A stretch of 46,664 nucleotides of DNA from Deltaproteobacteria bacterium. Its GTDB lineage: Bacteria > Bdellovibrionota_B > Oligoflexia > Oligoflexales > CAIYRB01. The notes beneath the pieces are model-generated. The model was not told the DNA's origin and ran no database searches. It saw only the letters and a program-made list of their open reading frames with translations. Shown one piece after another: positions 40,002 to 46,664 of this stretch (its first letter is position 1; every line of letters starts with the position of its first letter). A program made the translations under genes and the position numbers. The stretch is taken from the NCBI GenBank assembly GCA_016874735.1, contig VGTI01000034.1, positions 1 through 46,664 of the forward strand. Reading direction: 5' to 3'.

Positions 40002-40727
40002 ATGATGGAATCACTTATCCACGCAGCGTCGTCCTATGCCGGCGAGATTGACAATGTGATCTTAGTGATCGCGGTGCTCAGTACTTTCTGGCTTGTTTTG
40101 GCTGAAGGCGCATTGTTTTACTTCGTCTTCAAGTACCGCCGCTCCAAGAATCCCAAGGCTGAGTACATCACTGGCGAGACCAAGCAGCAGATGAAATGGA
40201 TTCACTGGCCACACAATTTGGTTCTCGTGTGTGACATCGTGATTCTCGTGTTCGCAGTGAGGTCTTGGTACCACGTCAAGCAAGAGATGCCACCGATTGA
40301 CGAAGAGGTGAAGGTTGTCGGTCACCAGTGGGCATGGGAGTTCGTGCACGCGGGCCTCGACGGGCAATTGGGCACTGATGACGATGTTGCCACTGTCGAC
40401 GAGCTTCACTTAGTCGTAGACCGTACCTATAAGTTTAAACTCGAAGCGGCGGACGTGCTCCACAGCTTCTCCATTCCGGCCTTCCGCTTCAAGCAAGATG
40501 CGGTACCGGGGCGGCAGATCGTGGGCTGGTTCAAGCCGACCAAGACGGGTCAGTACGACGTCCCGTGTTCGCAGATGTGCGGTATTGGGCACGGCATTAT
40601 GGGCGGACAGGTCTATGTCCACACGGCCGACGAGTATCGCCAGTGGTTAGAGAAAAAGTCTGCTAAATCGGCAGTTATTTCGGTAAAAGGTGTGGACCAG
40701 ATTGCAATGAATCAGGGTGGGATCTAA
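40002..40727 (+). CDS. coxB: Cytochrome c oxidase subunit II
   Basis: 241 aa. Two N-terminal membrane helices (NVILVIAVLSTFWLVLAEGA; LVLVCDIVILVFAV) are followed by a cupredoxin domain. The CuA site is visible: His in DVLHSFS and CSQMCGIGHGIM (about residues 189-200) giving Cys, Cys, His and Met. HQWAWEF is the conserved aromatic segment that accepts electrons. There is no fused C-terminal cytochrome c, so the separate diheme cytochrome upstream is the likely donor. ATG 40,002 (or 40,005) follows GGAGG at a long spacing. The stop is 2 nt before subunit I. Confidence 0.95.
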   Translation: MMESLIHAASSYAGEIDNVILVIAVLSTFWLVLAEGALFYFVFKYRRSKNPKAEYITGETKQQMKWIHWPHNLVLVCDIVILVFAVRSWYHVKQEMPPIDEEVKVVGHQWAWEFVHAGLDGQLGTDDDVATVDELHLVVDRTYKFKLEAADVLHSFSIPAFRFKQDAVPGRQIVGWFKPTKTGQYDVPCSQMCGIGHGIMGGQVYVHTADEYRQWLEKKSAKSAVISVKGVDQIAMNQGGI

Positions 40728-40729
40728 GC

Positions 40730-42451
40730 ATGTCAACGCACGCACACAGGGCTGCAGCAAGCGATCATGAAGCTCACGGGCATCATGATCACCACGAAAT
40801 GAGCTTTTGGGAAAAGTACGTGTTCCCCCTCGATCACAAGATGATCGGGATGCAATATTTCTTTACCGGCGTCGCCATGGGTGTCATTGGTGCACTTATG
40901 TCCTATGCCTTCCGCATGCAGATGGCATTTCCGGGTAAGGCTGTGCCACTGTTCGGACTCATTACCCCTGAGTTTTATAACTCCATGGTGACCAACCATG
41001 GCTCGATCATGATTTTCTGGTTCGCCATGCCGGTGCTGATTGCTGCCTTCGGCAACTTTCTGATTCCACTCATGTGTGGCTGCGACGACATGGTGTTCCC
41101 TAAGATCAACCGCCTGTCGTACCAGATTTTCCTACTCAGCGCGATTATCCTCCTCGTGTCGATATTCATGCCGGGTGGCGGGTTCGGCAGTGCTTGGACC
41201 TCCTACCCACCGTTATCGTCTAGCGCGACATACAACCAGACGCCTTACGGCGCACCGATGTGGTTGTTGGCTGTAGCATTGGAATTCGTCGCCTTCCTAC
41301 TGGGCGGTATCAACTTCATCACCACACTGATGAATTCCCGCGCTCCGGGCATGAAAATGTACGACATCCCAGTGGTCCTTTGGATGATCGTCATCGCCAG
41401 CATTCTTTTTATGGCTTCGGTCGGTCCGCTGATCGCTGGTGCTGTCATGCTCTTCTTCGACCAGACTATGGGTACGGGATTTTTTGACCCAGCCCGCGGC
41501 GGTGACCCGGTACTGTGGCAGCATTTGTTCTGGTTCTTCGGTCACCCGGAAGTATACGTAGTGCTGTTGCCAGCTATGGGTATCGTGGCTGAAGTACTGG
41601 CTACTTTTGCGCGCAAGAAACTGTTTGGGTACAAGACCATCCTCTGGACGGCCATTGCGACGGGCGTCTTGAGCTTCGTTGTCTGGGCTCACCACCAGTT
41701 CGTAGCTGGTATCGATCCACGGATGGCTAACATATTCACCGTGACGACCCTTCTCATCTCTGTACCTGTAACGGAGATGCTCTTTGTCTATATCGCGACG
41801 CTTTACGGTGGGTCCATCCAGCTAACGACGCCGATGCTCTTTGCCATTGCATTCGTAGCTGAGTTCTTGATCGGTGGTGTCACGGGGATCTATCTCGGGG
41901 CCAGCGGCGCGGACATTTACTTCCACGACACTTACTTCGTACTGGCGCACTTCCATTACACGTTCATTCCGATCGCCGTGATCGCCGTGTTCGCCGGTGT
42001 GTACTACTGGTTCCCGAAGATGTTCGGCCGCATGATGAACGATTTCTGGGGCAAAGTGCACTTCTGGGGTACGGCCGTTCCATTTAACGGTATCTTCCTG
42101 CCGCTCTTCTACACGGGAGCTGCGGGTGACCACCGGCGGAGCTTTGACCTCCTGAACTTCCCAGAGATGAACCAACCGGCTCTGATCTTTGCGCGGCAAT
42201 TCGCAACGGTATCATTACTCGTGATGCTCGGCTTCCAGGTCATCTTCTTCATTAACTTCTTTTACAGCATGTTCCGCGGACGCAAGGCAGGGGCCAATCC
42301 GTGGAATGCGAATACACTCGAGTGGGTGGCGCCTTCGCCGCCGCCTCACGGCAACTTTGCCGAGCTGCCAAACTGCTACCGTGGTCCTTATGAATATAGC
42401 GTACCAGGCAGGTCTTCTGACTTCTGGCCGCAGAACGAACCCGCTAACTGA
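40730..42451 (+). CDS. coxA: Cytochrome c oxidase subunit I
   Basis: 573 aa, the catalytic subunit with about twelve membrane helices. CuB and heme ligands are present: FWFFGHPEVY with the cross-linked His-Tyr, the HH pair in WAHHQF, HDTYFVLAHFHY holding the ligands of both hemes. The PEVY Glu-Tyr set and the GHPEVYVVLLPAMG block mark an A-type oxidase. A His-rich N-terminus (HEAHGHHDHHEM) could hold metal. It reduces O2 to water and pumps protons. It begins 2 nt after coxB, implying coupled translation. Confidence 0.97.
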   Translation: MSTHAHRAAASDHEAHGHHDHHEMSFWEKYVFPLDHKMIGMQYFFTGVAMGVIGALMSYAFRMQMAFPGKAVPLFGLITPEFYNSMVTNHGSIMIFWFAMPVLIAAFGNFLIPLMCGCDDMVFPKINRLSYQIFLLSAIILLVSIFMPGGGFGSAWTSYPPLSSSATYNQTPYGAPMWLLAVALEFVAFLLGGINFITTLMNSRAPGMKMYDIPVVLWMIVIASILFMASVGPLIAGAVMLFFDQTMGTGFFDPARGGDPVLWQHLFWFFGHPEVYVVLLPAMGIVAEVLATFARKKLFGYKTILWTAIATGVLSFVVWAHHQFVAGIDPRMANIFTVTTLLISVPVTEMLFVYIATLYGGSIQLTTPMLFAIAFVAEFLIGGVTGIYLGASGADIYFHDTYFVLAHFHYTFIPIAVIAVFAGVYYWFPKMFGRMMNDFWGKVHFWGTAVPFNGIFLPLFYTGAAGDHRRSFDLLNFPEMNQPALIFARQFATVSLLVMLGFQVIFFINFFYSMFRGRKAGANPWNANTLEWVAPSPPPHGNFAELPNCYRGPYEYSVPGRSSDFWPQNEPAN

Positions 42452-42469
42452 ATTTGAGGTGGACGAGAC

Positions 42470-43048
42470 GTGGGTACCGCAATTCCAATAGCGACTAAGC
42501 GTAGTGCGACAGGCATCGTCACAGGCAAGCTGGCCATGTGGTGGGTGCTAGGGTCAGAGATCGTCATCTTCGGCGGTCTTTTAGCTTGCTACCTCATGAT
42601 GCGGCTTATGTATGACTCCTGGTCTGACGCAGCCTCGCATACCAACACGGTAGCTGGTGCGATCAATACGTTCATTCTACTAACGTCGAGCTTGTTCGCT
42701 GTGCTCGCTCATAACGCTGCCGAGAGAGGCAAGGGCCCACTAGCGGCACTGTACCTGCTACTTACCATCGGTGGTGGTCTCAACTTCCTGGTCGTTAAGG
42801 CCATCGAATGGACCAACGAGATCAAGCATGGGTACACCATCACCACTAACACCTTCTGGTCGTTCTACTATACCGCCTGCGGCCTGCATGCCATGCACGT
42901 GATTGCAGGGATGACGGCCATGGGTATCGTTGCTGTCGGAGCACTCCGCGGCAAGCATCTCCCGCGCGTCGAGTACGTGGGCCTTTACTGGCACTTTGTC
43001 GACATCGTGTGGATCTTCCTGTTCCCTCTGATCTACATCGCGAAGTAA
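42470..43048 (+). CDS. coxC: Cytochrome c oxidase subunit III
   Basis: 192 aa with five membrane helices, the shorter bacterial (caa3/bo3-like) form of subunit III. Recognisable are GKLAMWWVLGSEIVIFGGLL, AIEWTNEIKHG and FYTACGLHAMHVIAG-like helix, then LYWHFVDIVWIFLFPLIY near the end. It stabilises the core and the proton uptake path. The start is GTG 42,470, with GAGGTGG upstream, 18 bp after coxA. Confidence 0.93.
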   Translation: MGTAIPIATKRSATGIVTGKLAMWWVLGSEIVIFGGLLACYLMMRLMYDSWSDAASHTNTVAGAINTFILLTSSLFAVLAHNAAERGKGPLAALYLLLTIGGGLNFLVVKAIEWTNEIKHGYTITTNTFWSFYYTACGLHAMHVIAGMTAMGIVAVGALRGKHLPRVEYVGLYWHFVDIVWIFLFPLIYIAK

Positions 43049-43060
43049 GGAGTTGCGACG

Positions 43061-43537
43061 ATGAGCGAGGCACACGCTTCCCATGAACACCACGGTGCAA
43101 CTGCAGGCCATCACCACGAGCCTCATGCCCCTAGTTACTATGTGAAAATCTGGGCCGTACTGTTAGTCCTTCTGGTCATCAGTATCACCGGTCCGATGCT
43201 TGGTAACAAGATCCTGACGCTCATCACCGCCTTCGGGATTGCGGTCGTTAAGGCCCTAATAGTTGCCGCATTTTTCATGCATCTCAATGTCGAGAAGAAG
43301 TACATCTGGTACGTCCTCCTGACCATGCTCACGGCCGTCGCGATGTTTTATTTCGGCGTGGTTGCTGATGTGCAGCAGTACAAGGGAACTAACTGGACAA
43401 AGCCAGCGTCTTACCAGTATGACGCTGATATGAAGAAGGCTCACGAAGCTGCTGCCGGTGAGCATGGTGGCTCACACGGAGCCGCAGCTGACGGTGGGGC
43501 TACCGACGGTGCCCCCGCCCACGGCGAGGCCAAGTAA
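43061..43537 (+). CDS. Cytochrome c oxidase subunit IV (prokaryotic type)
   Basis: 158 aa. A His-rich cytosolic or periplasmic N-terminus (HEHHGATAGHHHEPH) precedes three hydrophobic helices: KIWAVLLVLLVISITG, FGIAVVKALIVAAFFMHL (the family signature) and VLLTMLTAVAMFYFGVV. The C-terminus is a long Gly/Ala/His tail, longer than usual for the family. AAGGAG precedes the ATG, 12 bp after subunit III. Confidence 0.88.
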   Translation: MSEAHASHEHHGATAGHHHEPHAPSYYVKIWAVLLVLLVISITGPMLGNKILTLITAFGIAVVKALIVAAFFMHLNVEKKYIWYVLLTMLTAVAMFYFGVVADVQQYKGTNWTKPASYQYDADMKKAHEAAAGEHGGSHGAAADGGATDGAPAHGEAK

Positions 43538-43566
43538 TCTGCTAGGTCAGTGTTTGAGGTTGTGCA

Positions 43567-44163
43567 ATGGCTACGATGACGAGTGTTGCGAGAGGGTTGC
43601 TTGAGCGGCGGCCACCAGTGGTTCCTAATGCAGTGATTGGTACCTTGGTTCTGGTCCTGACGGAAGTTATGTACTTCTGTGCATTGATTAGCTCCTTCAA
43701 CGTCATTAAAGCGCAGCTGTTTGGTAACTGGACACCCCCGGGTGATGTCCGGTTGCCGCTAGCGGCAACGGCCTTCAATACGGCTTTACTTATGGCGAGC
43801 GGCCTGACGATGTGGCTGGCCAATCGCGCGTTTAAAAATCCTGCCAAGCGAACCACGGCTCAGCTTCTCTTCGGTCTGACGATCACACTCGGTGCTTGTT
43901 TTGTCGGTTTCCAAGGGTACGAGTGGGTTAAGCTCGTTCAGTACGGTATGACCATGCAGTCGGGCATCTTTGCTGCGACCTTCTTTTTAATCATCGGCTC
44001 GCATGGTGCCCACGTCGCAGCAGCGGTGTTGGTGATGGCGTACCTCTACGTCCGCATGGTTCGTGGTAAGCTCAGTCAGGGCGGCATGCAGGCGATGCAA
44101 CTGTTCTGGCTATTTGTCGTCGGCGTGTGGCCGGTCCTTTATCGTCTTGTCTATTTTGGTTAG
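43567..44163 (+). CDS. Second subunit III-like membrane protein
   Basis: 198 aa with five membrane helices, weakly like subunit III: TLVLVLTEVMYFCALISSF for the first helix, FQGYEWVKLVQYGMTMQSG for the loop with the conserved Glu-Trp, and GSHGAHVAAAVLVMAYLYV for the His-containing helix. It ends LFWLFVVGVWPVLYRLVYFG, paralleling the LYWHFVDIVWIFLFP end of coxC. Having two subunit III-like genes in one oxidase operon is uncommon. GAGG precedes the ATG. Confidence 0.85.
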   Translation: MATMTSVARGLLERRPPVVPNAVIGTLVLVLTEVMYFCALISSFNVIKAQLFGNWTPPGDVRLPLAATAFNTALLMASGLTMWLANRAFKNPAKRTTAQLLFGLTITLGACFVGFQGYEWVKLVQYGMTMQSGIFAATFFLIIGSHGAHVAAAVLVMAYLYVRMVRGKLSQGGMQAMQLFWLFVVGVWPVLYRLVYFG

Positions 44164-44246
44164 TCCTTTGCTGACGCTTTTGCTCCGATTTTTAAGTAGC
44201 CCCCTAGTCCGCCATTTTGAGCCTGTCATCGCCTAGGGAGGCTTTC

Positions 44247-44540
44247 ATGCTTACCGTAATCCTCCACATCCTGTCCGATGCCTTGCCAGCATGGGCCTGT
44301 GCCGTGTGCGGCAACTTGGGTGAGGATCCAGCAGCTGGCGCTATTTTGGCGGGCACGGGACTTTTGTCGGTAGCGCCCATATTGACCATTGGTGGTGGGA
44401 TCTACTACGTATACCGCAAGACCAAACTGGATCAGGGCAGTGCCGGCGATAGCTCTCGCGCCGACGGCTCCGGCGGCTCCGACGGCGATGATAATGTTGA
44501 TGTCGTGCCACCCCAGTCCGTGCTGCCGGCTGCAGACTAG
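44247..44540 (+). CDS. Small membrane protein with a CxxC-type motif
   Basis: 97 aa. ATG 44,247 is chosen because AGGGAGG lies 5 nt before it. An N-terminal segment contains ACAVCGN (Cys-x-x-Cys), followed by one clear membrane helix (ILAGTGLLSVAPILTIGGGIYYV) and an acidic Ser/Gly/Asp-rich tail (SGGSDGDDNVDVV). No family is recognised. Position between the oxidase genes and a TlpA-like reductase suggests a role in copper or heme handling; the CxxC could be a metal or redox site. This is an inference. Confidence 0.6.
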   Translation: MLTVILHILSDALPAWACAVCGNLGEDPAAGAILAGTGLLSVAPILTIGGGIYYVYRKTKLDQGSAGDSSRADGSGGSDGDDNVDVVPPQSVLPAAD

Positions 44541-44548
44541 GCAGCAAC

Positions 44549-45139
44549 ATGAATGGTCCACGGCGTCTACTGCTGCTACTGGCCTTCAACCTTCTGGTTG
44601 GGTTAGGGATGTGGCTCGGTTTTCGCTGGTCTGATCAGCGGGGGCAGGATGGGGTCCCGCCGCCAATCAGCGCCCGTACCAATGATAAAGTTGTGGTCGC
44701 TGAGCCGATCACTAAACTTGCTGCCTGGCCCACATTTCCCGCGGCGCATCCAGGGGAGTCTCAGGTCGCACTGGCGCGTTGGCGGGGGCAGCGGTTCGCC
44801 ATCAATTTCTGGGCCAGCTGGTGCACGGCATGCAGTGAGGAGAAGCCGCTACTCGCGCTTCTCGGGGGCGCATTCCCGCGGCAAATGGTGGGCTTGGGGA
44901 CGCTCGATTCGGTCGAGCAGATTGCTGCGAGTGAGGCCCAGCACCCGCATCCCTATCCCGTGGCGGTGGATGCCGATGGTACACTTGCCGCCGAACTAGG
45001 TGTTGACGTGCTGCCGCAAACGCTCGTTTTCGACGAGCAAGGGCAACTTCTGCGGCGCTTTCGCGGTGTGCTTACGGGGGTTCATGCCGATGCGATTCGC
45101 TTACTTTTAAATCCCAGTGAGCCGCCCACCAACAATTGA
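44549..45139 (+). CDS. TlpA/ResA-like thioredoxin-fold protein
   Basis: 196 aa. An N-terminal anchor (LLLLLAFNLLVGLGMWLGF) faces the domain to the periplasm. The redoxin domain shows INFWASWCTACSEEKPLL, with the WCTAC active site at about residue 91, and VLPQTLVFDEQGQLLRRFRG with the cis-Pro at the expected place. Such proteins reduce apocytochrome c cysteines or the CuA cysteines of subunit II and are re-reduced by DsbD, which is also encoded here. It is 8 bp downstream of the small membrane protein and is the last gene of the run. Confidence 0.88.
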   Translation: MNGPRRLLLLLAFNLLVGLGMWLGFRWSDQRGQDGVPPPISARTNDKVVVAEPITKLAAWPTFPAAHPGESQVALARWRGQRFAINFWASWCTACSEEKPLLALLGGAFPRQMVGLGTLDSVEQIAASEAQHPHPYPVAVDADGTLAAELGVDVLPQTLVFDEQGQLLRRFRGVLTGVHADAIRLLLNPSEPPTNN

Positions 45140-45167
45140 GCGGATCGGGTGGGAGAGCCGACCTTGC

Positions 45168-45716
45168 TTAGAGTCCTTTGACCTCGCTCATCAGGGCGTT
45201 GTAAAGCAGGATCACATCATTATTAGCTTTATGTAGGCGCTCAACGATGACGCGCGCAATCCGTAGCACCACTGGCAAGGCCCACTCCGGGTGTTCGCTG
45301 CAAAAGGCATCGAACGCCTCTTTATGGAGCACCAAAACTTGGCAGTCGGTTTCGCATACGATCGTGGCATTGCGGCGATCCGTTTGCAGCAGTGCCGCCT
45401 CACCGAAACTGGGGTGATCGTCGGCAGTTAAAATTGCCACGGGGAAGAACTCTCCCGCAGTGGTCGACTTGATGACCTTGACGCTACCGGCAAGCAGGAA
45501 GAATGCATCTTTGCCCTCCTCGCCCTCGCGCAAGATGGAGGAGTATTTGGTAAAGGTCTTCTCCTCCACAAGCTGCGCTAGTAGGTCGATGGCTGCCGGT
45601 ATCGTCGTGAGGTTTTCAAACAAGTAAACGCGTCTCAGCCACTCTGTGCGCGACGTCAGATCTTGCGGCGCGGTTGGCGCGTCTTTAGCGGCGAAAAATT
45701 TTGCCAGTGCCGACAT
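45168..45716 (-). CDS. Cyclic nucleotide-binding domain protein
   Basis: 182 aa with one cNMP-binding domain: SILREGEEGKDAFFLLAGSV for the start of the beta barrel and SFGEAALLQTDRRNATI for the phosphate-binding cassette. The cassette Arg is present, so nucleotide binding is plausible. There is no C-terminal helix-turn-helix, so it is not a CRP-type transcription factor. It lies 43 bp downstream of the RCK-domain gene on the same strand, and both domains commonly gate potassium channels, so a joint role in ion transport is a reasonable inference. Confidence 0.85.
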   Translation of the reverse strand: MSALAKFFAAKDAPTAPQDLTSRTEWLRRVYLFENLTTIPAAIDLLAQLVEEKTFTKYSSILREGEEGKDAFFLLAGSVKVIKSTTAGEFFPVAILTADDHPSFGEAALLQTDRRNATIVCETDCQVLVLHKEAFDAFCSEHPEWALPVVLRIARVIVERLHKANNDVILLYNALMSEVKGL

Positions 45717-45759
45717 CAGGAAACTCCACTCTCGAACTAATCATTATAATATTGTTTAT

Positions 45760-46485
45760 TTAAATGACATTTAAGGTGCTGAGTTTGTCTCGCTTCAGCA
45801 GCGTCGACTCCTGCTGGTGAGTGTCTGCGCCATGCTCGTTTACCAAAACGATGGCAGCACTGCCTTTAGTGATCTTGTAGTCGTCGCGCGGGTGAAAAAT
45901 GGGGTTATTGCAGCGCAGCGATTTGACCGTCCGCAGGTTATCGATGAGCGTACTGATACTTGGGGTTTTTTGTGCCTCTTTAAAAGCCAATTCTTTGATT
46001 ATGTGGGGATTGCCTGTGTTGGCGAGGATGCCAATGACCAGCATATCTTGATGTTCTTTGCCGAAGGCACGGCGAAAATCTCCGTAGGTCCTATCGTGCC
46101 ATGCGTCAGAAATGTCCTTAGTCGTTATGAAGGCGCCAGTGCTCGGATCCACGAGATCGTGAAAGACATTCACCAGGCCAGTACCACTGGACGCACTTCC
46201 CAGTAACAGCCGACTATATTCGCGCGAATAGATGATCTCACTGACACCAGCTAATTTGAGATAATGGTCCAGTGTGGAGTCGATGATCTCAGCTGCGACG
46301 ATGGTACCCTTGGCTATATTTGAGAGGGCAATCGCGGTCATAATCGTACGCGCGTCGGCCTCGGTGGCGGTCGGTTTGCGTCCATCGGCTCCCATCGATG
46401 CATCGGCAAGAATGAGTACTTTACGAGCGGCGTCCGGTGCCGCTCTTTGTAACGTTGACTGCTGAAAGTAGTCGCCAATGATCAC
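45760..46485 (-). CDS. RCK/TrkA-type potassium channel regulatory protein, N-terminal part uncertain
   Basis: 241 aa if started at GTG 46,485. It contains the end of a Rossmann-like RCK domain: KVLILADASMGADGRKP, EADARTIMTAIALSNIAKG, AGVSEIIYSREYSRLLLGSA. A C-terminal RCK-C-like part follows (SAAIVLVNEHGADTH). These domains bind nucleotides or Ca2+ and gate K+ channels. The protein-like reading continues upstream of 46,485 in frame (EDIAALKSDPKLAGV) to about 46,547, then a different frame gives YGMVGVLADFP, so one base may be missing or extra near 46,535-46,545. No pore helix is visible; the gene may start beyond the window. Confidence 0.7.
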   Translation of the reverse strand: MIIGDYFQQSTLQRAAPDAARKVLILADASMGADGRKPTATEADARTIMTAIALSNIAKGTIVAAEIIDSTLDHYLKLAGVSEIIYSREYSRLLLGSASSGTGLVNVFHDLVDPSTGAFITTKDISDAWHDRTYGDFRRAFGKEHQDMLVIGILANTGNPHIIKELAFKEAQKTPSISTLIDNLRTVKSLRCNNPIFHPRDDYKITKGSAAIVLVNEHGADTHQQESTLLKRDKLSTLNVI

Positions 46486-46630
46486 TGTGACTCCAGCAAG
46501 CTTAGGGTCGCTCTTGAGTGCTGCGATATCCTCTTGAGATCTATCGGAAAGTCGGCTAGTACTCCAACCATACCGTAGGACGCTTTAGCGTCTGAGGCTT
46601 GGTTGGTGGTGAAGGCCGACACACCGTGAG

Positions 46631-46645
46631 CTTCGCTTGGCGAAG
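46631..46645. repeat. Short hairpin CTTCGC-TTG-GCGAAG at window end
   Basis: A perfect 6-bp stem with a 3-nt loop, inside what may be the 5' part of the RCK gene. There is no T-run. Confidence 0.35.
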
Positions 46646-46664
46646 TGAGCGGTCCGTTACTCGA

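Noticed and set aside
1-46664. tRNA, rRNA or riboswitch genes
   Set aside because: I saw no cloverleaf with a conserved TTCGA loop context, no rRNA segment and no known riboswitch core by eye; a covariance-model scan would be decisive.

Overview
The window looks like a chromosomal segment of a Gram-negative bacterium with aerobic respiration. It has a heme-copper (caa3/aa3-type) oxidase cluster with SCO and PCu(A)C copper chaperones, a DsbD, exported cytochromes c, and a giant exported repeat protein of the tail-fibre-like type. This mix, with well-kept Shine-Dalgarno (SD) sites and roughly balanced base composition, would suit a Bdellovibrionota/Oligoflexia-like organism, but no rRNA or other phylogenetic marker is present except an L24 gene, so the placement is an inference.

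Region 1 (about 130-15,255) is the striking part: a tandem array of twelve A/B units with coiled-coil C genes or remnants between most of them. Each full unit holds three small genes I do not recognise. Gene A (+ strand, 127-129 aa) and gene B (- strand, 114-116 aa) are convergent, and their 3' coding ends overlap by 78 or 84 bp in every copy that keeps both ends. Gene C (+ strand) follows and encodes a coiled-coil protein with a variable number of in-frame 21-bp heptad repeats. B and C are divergent. Between them, 64-76 bp upstream of the B start, lies a conserved inverted repeat GTGACAT-N16-ATGTCAC. A is preceded by a conserved leader ending in an SD that can pair with a CTCC/CCTC run just upstream. 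Several units are damaged (1-nt frameshifts, a nonsense codon, internal deletions) and others are nearly identical, so the array evolves by duplication, conversion and decay. There is no recombinase, transposase, tRNA or CRISPR signature in it. The system appears undescribed to me and its function is unknown.

Region 2 (15,391-16,459, - strand) flanks the array. It holds a DnaA/Hda-like AAA+ ATPase with a degraded Walker B and a diverged stand-alone homologue of the A protein, probably functionally tied to the array.

Region 3 (16,920-31,737, + strand) is a two-gene surface module: a putative lipoprotein, then a roughly 4,690-aa exported protein with fourteen repeats of about 266 aa and a cysteine-containing C-terminal domain.

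Region 4 (31,758-37,297) holds a patatin-like phospholipase with a receiver-like N-terminus, DsbD, a stand-alone rplX (L24) with its own terminator, and a di-heme cytochrome c peroxidase-like protein.

Region 5 (37,475-45,139) is the oxidase locus. A small membrane protein, PCu(A)C and SCO lie to the left. The + strand run is a diheme cytochrome c, a 33-aa membrane peptide, subunits II, I, III and IV, a second subunit III-like gene, a small membrane protein and a TlpA-like thioredoxin. Region 6 (45,168 to the end, - strand) has a cyclic-nucleotide-binding protein and an RCK/TrkA-type potassium-channel regulatory protein that seems frameshifted near its N-terminus.
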